Assembly: GCA_934500835.1 (NCBI GenBank)
Contig: CAKSTR010000009.1
Location: forward strand, 124,001 to 188,000
Reading direction: 5' to 3'
DNA length: 64,000 bases
Origin: an uncultured Paracoccaceae bacterium
GTDB lineage: Bacteria > Pseudomonadota > Alphaproteobacteria > Rhodobacterales > Rhodobacteraceae
Part shown: positions 19,272 to 28,100 of the stretch, in pieces
Layout of the letters: every line of letters begins with the position of its first letter
Position numbering within the stretch: position 1 is the stretch's first letter
The notes under the pieces: model-generated
The model's database searches: none
Told to the model about the DNA's origin: nothing
What the model saw: the letters and a program-made list of their open reading frames with translations, nothing else
Translations under genes and position numbers: made by a program

Positions 19272-19431
19272 CGCGGTCCTGCCGCTGCGGGTAAGGGCTC
19301 TCGGGCCTCAAATGGTTGAAGGCGCTGCAGCGCGGGCATTTGATCTGCACCGCGCCGGCGAAGGCGCCTGCCGTCATCTTGAACAGCAGACGCCGGCATC
19401 CGCAACAGCGGATTTCGGTCCAGGTGTTCAA
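19225..19431 (-). CDS. com: Com family zinc-finger translational regulator
   Basis: The 68-residue protein matches Mu Com in layout: IRCCGCRRLLFK with C9/C12 and IKCPRC with C32/C35 form a zinc finger. In Mu, Com binds the mom mRNA and opens its translation start. Here the start is a TTG that overlaps the stop of the preceding small gene (TTGA), and the 3' end overlaps the C5-methylase start by 47 bases. The inferred role is to switch on translation of the methylase late in infection. Confidence 0.85.
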   Translation of the reverse strand: MNTWTEIRCCGCRRLLFKMTAGAFAGAVQIKCPRCSAFNHLRPESPYPQRQDRDGKDAPCGSSSPQTT

Positions 19432-19592
19432 TCGCGCGGTCCCCGGATCAGCAGCTCTGCCGCCGGCTTGGCCTGCCCCTTGCCGGCGACGGTGTAGGTG
19501 GTCTGCGCCTCCTCCAGCTGCGCCCAGGCGAAGATCTCGCGGATCTCGGGCGCGCCGATGATCAGGGCGCATCCTGGGCGCATCCCGCGCAT
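19428..19592 (-). CDS. Small hypothetical phage protein upstream of com
   Basis: About 54 residues from the ATG at 19,592 (an ATG three codons later is also possible). It begins immediately after the T-run of a terminator hairpin, so its transcript must read through that hairpin or start within it. The sequence (IIGAPEIREIFAWAQLEEAQ) is helical and amphipathic with no known domain. It is translationally coupled to com. Confidence 0.5.
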   Translation of the reverse strand: MRGMRPGCALIIGAPEIREIFAWAQLEEAQTTYTVAGKGQAKPAAELLIRGPRD

Positions 19593-19593
19593 G

Positions 19594-19615
19594 AAAAAGC
19601 CCGCCAGAGGCGGGC
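19594..19615 (-). terminator. Rho-independent terminator or attenuator upstream of the com operon
   Basis: On the minus strand GCCCGCC and GGCGGGC pair with a 3-base loop and are followed by TTTTT, then ATG. It should end the late transcript and leave com and the methylase under separate control, as the mom operon of Mu is. Confidence 0.8.
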
Positions 19616-19643
19616 CTTGGGATTGCAATCTTATGATTGACGC

Positions 19644-19811
19644 TCAGTCGGCCTTGTTATCCCGGCCCCGCACAACGCGCACCGATGAAGCGGCCTGGTC
19701 GGCGGCATTGGGGGAAAACCGGTCAGGGCAAGCTGCCATGGCGGATTTAACGCCGGCACGGACCGCTTGGCGCGCAAGGCTCAACAGATCCGCATCTTTC
19801 GCATCGGTCAT
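19644..19811 (-). CDS. Small hypothetical phage protein (55 aa)
   Basis: ATG at 19,811 with GGAG ten bases upstream, 55 codons, TGA at 19,644-19,646. The sequence starts MTDAKDADLLSLARQAVRAG and is mostly helical. It lies just before the terminator at 19,594-19,615. No family recognised. Confidence 0.55.
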   Translation of the reverse strand: MTDAKDADLLSLARQAVRAGVKSAMAACPDRFSPNAADQAASSVRVVRGRDNKAD

Positions 19812-19841
19812 GGCCCATCTCCTGTTGCTGACCGTACAGTA

Positions 19842-19930
19842 TCAGGCGCACTGCTTTTGTCCAATAGCTGCCGGCATCAGCGCCGCGATGGCCTGTTGCA
19901 GTAGAGCGATAATCTCGGTGGCCTGAGCCG
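19842..19930 (-). pseudogene. Remnant copy of the small gene at 21,185-21,436
   Basis: The minus strand reads AQATEIIALLQQAIAALMPAA before a stop, closely matching AQAAEIVGLLQQAVAALTPAA at the end of the intact gene 1.3 kb upstream in the operon. An in-frame TAA lies just before the matching segment, so only the 3' end survives. Confidence 0.65.
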
Positions 19931-20181
19931 TGGCTTAGTGGATGCCTTGGACAGCCCCAAAGGCATGCCCGAGGGCACAATCGAGCCGATCTCAGGCAAG
20001 CGGCGCGCGGCGCTCACGCTCCATTTCGGCTGCAAAATGCGCCCGCCACTCCGGCAGGCGGCGGAGTTCAAGAACCATGGGATCACCCCGGATTGCGGAA
20101 GAAGAAGCGCCGGAGACTCGACAGAGACCCCGGCGCGCGCCCATCGTCAGGTCGCTACAACCAAAGACGAGGGAGATTCGA

Positions 20182-20703
20182 TTGCACTACATCAGCTATT
20201 ACGGGGACATCACACCGTTCGGCATGTCCAACCTTCGAGCCCTTGTGCTGGCCGCCCGTGAGCAAGGGGTTGATGAATTAACCATCTGCTTGGCAAGCAA
20301 AGGCGGCGACGTCGACTCCGGCATCGCCACCTTCAATTTCTTAAGGCACCTGCCGGTCCCCGTCATCAACATGCATGCTGATGGAAACATCGCATCGATT
20401 GCAGCAACACTGCTCCTGGCGGGCAAAACGCGCACCGCCACACCCACCAGCTCGTTCTGCCTCCACCAGGCCAGTTACAGTGAAGGGCAGCATCAGGGAA
20501 AGCGCGCGCCTTCTACTGATCTGATTTCACGACCGTTCCGAGACATCCTTAAATGGTCCGACGATCAGATAGCGCACCGTTTCACCGCCGAGGACTTCCT
20601 GTTTTCGCCGGAGCAGGCCGTCGATCTCGGCTGCGTCAACGAAATCAAGAAGCTCAAATTCAAGCCCGGAGATAGCATAGTCGACACGCGCTGCATCCCC
20701 TGA
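20182..20703 (+). CDS. Stand-alone ClpP-like serine protease
   Basis: The 173-residue protein has the ClpP/crotonase fold pattern: YYGDITPF, then SKGGDVDSGIATFNFL (the oxyanion-side loop), the nucleophile Ser72 in GNIASIAATLLLAG and His95 in FCLHQAS, 23 residues later as in ClpP. The start is TTG at 20,182, set by GAGGGAG six bases upstream; the open frame continues far upstream without another good start. It is the only plus-strand gene in the late half of the prophage, so it has its own promoter and may be expressed in the lysogen. No ATPase partner is encoded nearby. It sits inside a rearranged segment and was probably acquired there. Confidence 0.8.
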   Translation: MHYISYYGDITPFGMSNLRALVLAAREQGVDELTICLASKGGDVDSGIATFNFLRHLPVPVINMHADGNIASIAATLLLAGKTRTATPTSSFCLHQASYSEGQHQGKRAPSTDLISRPFRDILKWSDDQIAHRFTAEDFLFSPEQAVDLGCVNEIKKLKFKPGDSIVDTRCIP

Positions 20704-20802
20704 TTGGCGCGGCGGTAAGTCCCTTTCCCTGACGATCCTACAGCCGTTCAAGCGGCAATCCTCATTGCAGCATCCGCAGGTCTGGGCGCTTTTCGAGATC
20801 AT
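20704..20802 (-). pseudogene. 5' part of a Cys-rich small gene, probably cut by the ClpP-like insertion
   Basis: ATG at 20,802 has a good GGAG 11 bases upstream and opens MISKSAQTCGCCNEDCR, a small zinc-binding-like start. After about 33 codons the frame runs into the antisense of the ClpP-like gene. The strong start and the abrupt change suggest a truncated gene. It could also be a functional overlapping gene that ends at 20,527. Confidence 0.35.
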
Positions 20803-20841
20803 GCTCTTTACTCCTTATACCATCGCATGTGCAGCTGCTGA

Positions 20842-21054
20842 TCATGACGAAAGCTTGCGCAGGATCTTAGCCGAGGTGTGCAGCTGATAGGGCTGGACCA
20901 GTGCCATCTGCCGGGTCTGCGCGATGTCGATTCCATCCACCTCCTGCGGCAGAGCCTCGATGGCTGCGCAGATGCGCTTGGCGAGGTTTCTTTTGCCGCC
21001 AATCCATGGGGCCACGGGCCTGACAGGATCGACGGGAATCAGTGACTCTTTCAT
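20842..21054 (-). pseudogene. Chimera: N-terminus of a Dam-type adenine methylase joined to the tail of a small phage protein
   Basis: The first 35 residues read MKESLIPVDPVRPVAPW, then IGGKRNLAKRICAAIEALP, which is the N-terminal SAM-binding start of D12-class (Dam-like) adenine methylases. After that the sequence becomes QEVDGIDIAQTRQ...QLHTSAKILRKLSS, nearly identical to residues 26-60 of the protein at 21,457-21,639. The methylase catalytic part (DPPY) is absent. The junction lies where both parents could read LPQEVDG or similar. Confidence 0.65.
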
Positions 21055-21146
21055 TTCTATAGTGTCCAAATGCCGGACCCTCGCGAGGGTGGAGCGGCCA
21101 TTTGTGTAGTCTGGTCGGCGGGGGTTCTTAGTGCTTTTCCCCGTGT

Positions 21147-21170
21147 CGGCGGGTGGTGAGATACCCGCCG
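21147..21170 (-). terminator. Hairpin after the small tail-end genes
   Basis: CGGCGGGT and ACCCGCCG form an 8-bp stem with an 8-base loop, 15 bases after the stop of the 21,185-21,436 gene on the minus strand. A short T/A-poor stretch follows, so the strength is uncertain. A separate palindrome ACCCTCGCGAGGGT lies at 21,077-21,090. Confidence 0.45.
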
Positions 21171-21184
21171 GCCTCCCTAGAGGC

Positions 21185-21436
21185 CTAGTCGGCCGCCGGT
21201 GTCAGCGCCGCGACAGCCTGCTGCAGCAGACCGACAATCTCGGCCGCCTGGGCGGAGGTGATCATCAGGGCGGCGCGGGCGCGGATCTCGTCGCCCATCT
21301 GCTCGCTGAGCGTCAGCCTGATCACGCCACCAGCCCAGGAGGCATGGGCGTGGTTGGTGTAGACCGCCGGCATGTCGAGGCTGGGTGCGGGCGACGCGAT
21401 TACGGCCGGGGTGTCGGCCTTGGATTTTCTGGTCAT
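21185..21436 (-). CDS. Small phage protein, DUF3467-like
   Basis: An 83-residue protein with AAGGAG before the ATG. The core YTNHAHASWAGGVIRLTLSEQ followed by ARAALMITSAQAAEIVGLL resembles DUF3467 proteins, which have Y-x-N-x-x-x-V-S and a later S-x-x-x-A-K/E-x-L pattern. Role unknown. A degenerate copy of its 3' end lies at 19,842-19,930. Confidence 0.6.
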   Translation of the reverse strand: MTRKSKADTPAVIASPAPSLDMPAVYTNHAHASWAGGVIRLTLSEQMGDEIRARAALMITSAQAAEIVGLLQQAVAALTPAAD

Positions 21437-21456
21437 GTTGTGATCTCCTTTCTGTA

Positions 21457-21639
21457 TCAGGCCGAGAGCTTGCGCAGGATCCTGACAGAGGTGTGCAGCT
21501 GATCGAGCTGGATCAGCGCGGTCTGACGGGTCTGGCCGATGTCGATGCCGTCCACCTCCTGCGGCAAGGTCTCGATCTCGGCGCGCAGAGCGTCGAGCGG
21601 GGCGGTGTCCAGAAGGGTGACGGGGGTCTGCTGTGCCAT
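21457..21639 (-). CDS. Small phage protein (60 aa), unknown
   Basis: ATG at 21,639 with AGGAG eight bases upstream. The 60 residues end in LPQEVDGIDIGQTRQTALIQ...RILRKLSA, which is also present as the C-terminal half of the chimera at 20,842-21,054. Small helical protein; function unknown. Confidence 0.65.
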   Translation of the reverse strand: MAQQTPVTLLDTAPLDALRAEIETLPQEVDGIDIGQTRQTALIQLDQLHTSVRILRKLSA

Positions 21640-21664
21640 GGATCGCTCCTGTTGCTGGCGGGGT

Positions 21665-22180
21665 TTAGAGCTGGTCGAGGGCAGCCAGCGCCGCCTCGAT
21701 GTCTTCGGGGGTCTCGGCCGCGTCGATGGCGGCCAAGGTGGACATGCGCAGAGCCTCCAGTTGCGCGGCCGCCGCGCGCCAGAGCTGGCCCATGTTGAGC
21801 CAGAGTTGCGCAAGGGAGGGAGCATCCGGCGCGGTGATCCCGACCTCGGCCGAGAGCAGGGGATATTCGGCCGGATTGGGCGCGGCATCAGCGAGCCACG
21901 CCCGCGCCTCCGCCTCCTTGGCCAGATAGATCATCTGCTGGCCCGGCAGATCGGTGATCAGCGCTGTCCTGGACGCAGTGATGGCGCGCGCAAGCCGCCC
22001 CCGCGCCTCGGCCTTGAGCGGGTCGATGCTGATCCGTATCAGCGCTCCCTCGACGACGCGCCAGGCGGTCAGGTCACCAAGGTCCTGATCGGCCACCTCG
22101 ATCCAATCGCCGGGCGGCTCGAGGTGGCCGGAGAAGGTAAAAAGCGGCCGGCCCTCGGCGTCATGATAGACTCGCATCAT
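21665..22180 (-). CDS. Putative tail fibre assembly protein
   Basis: The 171-residue protein overlaps the stop of the giant tail fibre gene by four bases, the usual place of a fibre chaperone. It begins MMRVYHDAEGRPLFTFSG and has a central segment with repeated Ala and Arg (ARGRLARAITASRTALITDLPGQQ) and a helical C-terminus. Position and length suggest a fibre chaperone, but no family is certain. Confidence 0.55.
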   Translation of the reverse strand: MMRVYHDAEGRPLFTFSGHLEPPGDWIEVADQDLGDLTAWRVVEGALIRISIDPLKAEARGRLARAITASRTALITDLPGQQMIYLAKEAEARAWLADAAPNPAEYPLLSAEVGITAPDAPSLAQLWLNMGQLWRAAAAQLEALRMSTLAAIDAAETPEDIEAALAALDQL

Positions 22181-25100
22181 CCCCAGTTCCCCATGCTGTA
22201 GAAGGCGTAATAGACGGTGAGGCCCGCATAGGCGCTCGCATATGTCGGCGTCTGGCTGGACAGAAGCGTTACCGTGCCCGTCTCATAAGCCCGCACAGTA
22301 TTGCCCGGTGAGAGCGTGACATACCCCAGCCCTACGCCGCCCGTCGCGGTATTCATGTGCAGCATCCATAGACCCGCGCCCAAGTTTGGGAACGCCCCGG
22401 CTCCGCCCGCAGCGGTAACGAAAGTTCCAGTGGCAGTGGGCGTCAGGGGCACAACGTCAGCCGGACCTTCGATAGCTCCGCTATGACTGTATTTCACATA
22501 CCCATTGCCGCCTGCACCTCCACGACTATTCGCAGGCGCTGAGGTATGGGCTGCGCCACCGGCGCCAATCGTGACCTCGATTGCAGGCGCAGCATAAGCA
22601 CTTAGGTCAACTGCACCGAAGGAGTATTGCGCAGCAGCTTTTCCCGGAAGGCCTGTTGTCCAGCGGTGCTGACCTCCCGAGGTGTAGATGCTTCGTCCGC
22701 CGCCGCCGCCGGCACCCCTAGCTCCAGCACCTCCAACAACTGCAGGATAAGTTCCGGAACGGAAGTCGGTAGATCCGCCAGCGCCATACGCCGAGTTCTC
22801 CCCATTGGCTCCGACCCAAGACGATGGGTAGGAGGCCGGAGCGCCAGGGAACGTAAAAGTTTCTTTCAGCGTGGTCCCGTCATACACTTTGACGACGGTG
22901 TCTCCACCAGGATTGCCGTTCCACCGGACAACGTCGGCTGCTTGAAGGGTTGGTTGGAGAACGCCTTGTCCTGCAGCACCCCCTCCCACACCTTCGATGT
23001 AGAGCTGCTTGATACCCAAGGGCAGTGATGTCTTCACCGTGGAGACCGTAACTTCCTGGGTGACAACCGGGCTGGTCGTCGCAACCGAGAACTTGGCATT
23101 GCGCAGCTGCAAGCCTGAGGACTCAGTCAGCTTGATAGATTGCTGCAGACCGGACCCCGAGATTCGAGACGCTGCAAAGCTGAAGCCGCCCGTATCACGT
23201 CCAAAGAAGATACCCGGAGTAACAGAGTCCCCATTGGTCTTTCCGTGAGACAGCGATCCTCCAGGCAGGATCGTCAGCATCCTGTCGATGTCGAGGTATT
23301 CGGCCCTGATCCGGCCCCCGTTCAGGAAGGCGACGTTGAGCAACTCGATGCCGACCGTGCCGACCATGAGGATGTTGTCCGCAACCAGTCGTGCCAAAGA
23401 AGCGGGGCTGCCCAGCGGATCAGTCAGCGCCACCAGCTCCAGTTCTGCCCCGGCAGATCCAGCAACGGCCCGGAACCCGACGACGGCGCTCTGCACGCCC
23501 TGGAAGTCCACCGCTGCGCGCTGCCACATCTCGGTGGTGGAGCCGGCCAGCACCTCTTCAAAGTCCAGCCGGTGGATGCGGACCTTCAGGGGCGCACGAG
23601 TTCCCCCTAGAACATTGGTGTGGCCGTAATAATCGACCCTGAAATTGGTCGCCGAACCAGGCACCGCCGAAGCTGGCCGATCGGCATAGACCCCGACGGT
23701 CTGCACGACACCGGGCGTCGGATTGATCAAGTCCTTGAGTGCGCGGTCCACAACTCGGCTGGCAGTATCGACCCACAACGCCCGCAGAATAGCCCCGCTG
23801 GCGGCAAGGTCGCCCGAGACATATTCGATCTCCATCCTGATCAGCACCGCCTTGGGCGACAGCGAGCAATCAAGGCCGTGGTTGGTTTTGCCGATGTATA
23901 TCGTAGGCCCGTTGTAGGCTGCGTCGGACGCATCGACCTCAAGGGCGTTGATGTAGCGCACGCCGCTTGTGACCTTGGCGACAGTGCCGCCAGCGGGGGC
24001 GACGCCAACATTGGCGGGATAGGTGGCGGTCCAGGCGTTGAACACCGGGTTTTTGCTGACCCCGCCGCTCATCAGCCGGGCGGCGGTGTTGCGATAGTCC
24101 AGCGCCTGCGCCGCATAATCCCCGGCCTGTCCCGCACTAGTGCTGGCGAGCGCAGCACTACCGGCGGCTGCCGTGGCATGGGTGCCAGCAGTGGTCGCCG
24201 AACTGGCCGCAGCCCCGGCCTGGATCGCAGCTGTATTGGCCGATCCCGCAGCACTGGTCGCGCTGTTTGCGGCCTGTCCAGCCGATGTGCTGGCATTGCC
24301 TGCCTGCGTCGCCGCCGTGGTGGCACTCGTAGCTGCGGCTGTAGCAGACGCCCCGGCTGCGGACTGGGCGGCAGTTGCGGCAGTAGCGCTGGTGGCAGCG
24401 GCGCTGGCAGCATCCGTCGCCGCCGCCTGCGCCGTGACGTCTTCAATCCTGACACGGCTGACCTGGATCACAGGCCCGGCAACGCCCATTTGTGGAGCGG
24501 CGCACCATGTGAACCATGCGAAATATGGGTCTGCCCCGGGATAGACCCCTTCCAGCACAAAATCCTGCCATGTGTTGGGCGCGGCGAAGGTGCCGATAAA
24601 GGTAGATACGAAGTCGGTCCCGGACGCCCACGCCGCAGTCACACGGCGCATGGTCAGCCGCAGCGCAGTCTCGCTGCCCCCGGCAAAAGGTCCGACATGG
24701 CGCGCCCTGACCGATAGACGATACTTCCGCCCCACAACCGCCGGGACATAACCCACCCCGGAAATGATGGCGTTGGTCGCCAACGGAGCCGCGACCTGTG
24801 CTATCCTCCCTTCGGTGGCATCGGTGACGAAAGATACCGATGCCGACAGCGCACCGCGCGCCGTGGGCGCACCGCCAAGCTGGCCGGTCCAGAACCGGCC
24901 ATCCTCAGCAAAATCGCTGGGATAAGACCATGCCACGACCCGTGCGGCCGTGGAGGCCGAGGTGGCGGCGCTGTTCGCACTGTTGCCGGCGGTGGTCGCC
25001 GAAGTCGCGGCTTGGCTCGCCGATGTGCTGGCCTGACCGGCAGAGGTGCTGGCGGCCGTCGCGCTGGCCGCCGCAGCGGTGGCGCTGTTGCCGGCTTCGG

Positions 25101-28100
25101 TCGCCTTGGTGCCTGCCGTCGATGCGGAACCAGCCGCAGCGGTTGCACTGTTACCGGCATTGCCCGCTTGGGCCGCAGCCACACCCGCCTGTGTCGTAGC
25201 GGTGCTGGCGCTCCCCGCCGCGTTGCTCTCACTGGTGGCGGCATTGGTGGCATAGGTCTGTGCCTGTCCACGGGCCGTCTGCGCAAGTATGCGGTCCGCC
25301 TGCGATGCGCTGGCGCTGGTAGCCGCATTAGTCTCCGAGACAGCAGCGGCCGAGGCCGAGGTCGCCGAGGCGCTGGCCGAACTGGCGGCGCTGGTGCTTT
25401 CGGTGATGTCCTCGATCTTGACGCGGCTGATCTGGATGGTGGGACCGGCGGCTCCGAACCCGGCAGCGTTGATCCAGGCAAACGGCAACAGGTGGGGGTT
25501 TGGCCCCGAGAACACTACCTCATGGACGAAGGTTTTCCAGCTATTGGTGGCAGCGAAGGCGGCACTCAGCGTGGTCAAGTGCAAGCCGGCGCTGTAGTCA
25601 GCCGGTATCCCCCAAAACGCCAGCCGGAGTGCATCGGTTTGAGACCCGCCACTGAATGCGCCGACATGCCTCGCCCGCACGGTCAGCCGGTATCTGCGCC
25701 CCACCATGGCGGCGACGTAGCTGATCGGGGCGATATGGACGTTGCTTGACTGCGGCGCAGCCACTTGCGCAACCCTACCTTCGGTAGCGTCCGTGACAAA
25801 CGTGACGGCTGGCAGCAGGTTGCCGCGAGACCCGGGAGCGCCGGAGATGATCTGAGTCCAGAACTGTCCGTCCCGCCTGAAATCCGATGGCAGCAGGTCG
25901 GCAGCGGTCAGCTTCGCCTCGACCACATTGGCCGCAGCAGCAGTCGCGCTGTCCCCGGCCTCGGCGGCCTTCGTGCTGGCCGTCGATGCAGAACCAGCCG
26001 CAGCGCTAGCGCTGTTACCGGCGTTAGTGGCATAGGTCTGCGCTTGCGTGCGCGCAGTTTCAGCTGCCGTCTTTGCTGCCTCACTGGCGGCCTTGGCCGT
26101 CGCCGAATCCGCCGCACTGGCAGCCGCGGCGGTTTTGCTGGACAGCGCAAGCGCCGCGGCTGCGTCGGCCGCATCCCGCGCGTCCGTCGAGGCGACGGCC
26201 GCAGCCTGTGCAAGTCCTCTCGCCGTCTCTGCGGCCGTCCGGGCCGCCACCGCCGCGGCCCTCGCCGCCTCAGCCAGAGCGGCCGCGGCGAGGGTGTCCT
26301 CCATGGTTCCGGCAACATCGGGCGCCAGATCATCAAGCCCGATGCGAATGTCGGGGGTGATGACGGGCGTCCAGGCGGTCCAGGAGACTGCCCGGTCGAC
26401 CAGCAACTGAGCACGGATCTCGTAAGCCGTGGCCGGCAGGATGCCGCCGACCAGCCGCACCCGTCCATCCGAGAACCGGCCATGGGTGCCGGGCTCCCCG
26501 TCACCCGCACTGCCGGCGAGGCGCAACTGCCAGCCGATGCCACGAGCATCCGTCGCGCCGGCAGGGTCCCAGCTGAGAGCAATCGCCGAACGGCGGGCCT
26601 GTGAACCGGCATCGATCACTGTCGCGGCCGTCACCGCGAATCCGGGCACCGATTGCGGCGCGGGCGGGGTGGTGACGGCAGGTGCGGGCGGCGAGGGGAT
26701 CAGGCTGCCGGGCGCCCAGGCAAAATCGTCGCCGTCGACCTCGCGCAGGGCCAAGCCCTGGCGCAGGGTCATCAGGCTGTCCATCATTGTCCGGACTTCG
26801 AAGAGCTTGGCTGTGTAGCCGTAGCGCGTCGAGGTCCAGCCGATCGTGTCCAGCGGCGACAGCACGGCCGCCTCGGGCGGCAGCACATGGCGGTGCCGCC
26901 GGAAACGGCGATGATCCGCGATCTGCGCGGCCATGATGCGCTGGACCTGCTCGCCCCAGCTGCAGGCCGGCAACTCAAGTTCCGCGACCAGGCGCCGGCC
27001 GCCGTCCTCGGTCTCCCAGGCCGCGTTGTAGCGCGGCGGGGCGTCCTTGGATTCCCACAGGCTTTCGGGCTCGGGATAGCTCGCGGCGATGCCGTTGAAC
27101 GTATCGAGCAGAGACGGGAACGGATCCTGCTCCTGTTCCTGACTGGTCAGGATATCGTCATCGGTGATGAAGATTGCAGGCAGCCGCGGCGCCCCGATGC
27201 GGATATCCCAATAACCTCCGATCTCGGCCATCTCGCCACAGCAGGCCTTCAGCAGCTCTGCCACCACCGCAAGCGGCTCGTCATCCAGCGCGACTTCCAT
27301 ACCCGCCCGAAACTGCGGCACGGAGCCGGCGGCGCCATCATCAATCGGCAGATCGCAGGCATTCATCGCCGCGAACCAGGCGCCGGCCGGCAGATCTTCG
27401 GCATCGTATCCGCCGCCCCAGATCAGGTCGGGGGCGATCTCGATGCCGCGCATGATGTTCCAGATCATGACCGCGTTGTTGGTGGACTGGGTCCAGGTCG
27501 ATTTGTCGGCCCACCGCTGAGGCCCGGAGCCGCCGGCGGTGCTGTCCTTGCGCGGATCGTAGAGAGGAATGCCCAGGACCTCGAACCGCACTGACGGCAG
27601 GCCGTTGAAATGCTCGCGGCTGAAGCGGAAGAGGCACTTTGCCCAGCAAAGGCCGCTACCGACCATGTCCGCAGCCCAGGGCCTGTCAGGATCCGATCCA
27701 AACGCGGCAAGCATGTCAGCGTCGGCCGCGGTCTGGGCCCCGTTGAGATAGTCGACCTGCGCGATGCCGGGGAAATCCCCCTCGGTGTACCGCCCCCAAC
27801 TGGAATGCGGGACGGCCGCCAGGGGCACATAACGGTCATTGATGATGATCCGCTGCAGGCTGCATCCCGGAATCACCGATAGTGCCACCGGGTAGACCAG
27901 ATAGGAGCGCGGGGTTGAGCCGACCGCACCCCAGGAGTTGGGCGGCGCGATCAGCTGCCCGCCGGTCGCGTAGCGGCCAAGGATGAAACGCAAAGGCGAT
28001 GTGCCGCCGGTCTGGGTCGCTTCGGTCTTGATGCCTGCGGCCTGCGGCTTCTTCTTCAGCGCCATCTGAAGGCGGCTGAGTGCGGCGCTGGCGATGGTGT

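Noticed and set aside
24100..26350. Possible CRISPR or DNA repeat array in the middle of the tail fibre gene
   Set aside because: The repetition comes from Ala/Ser/Thr-rich coiled-coil codons in one long open frame; spacing and units are irregular.
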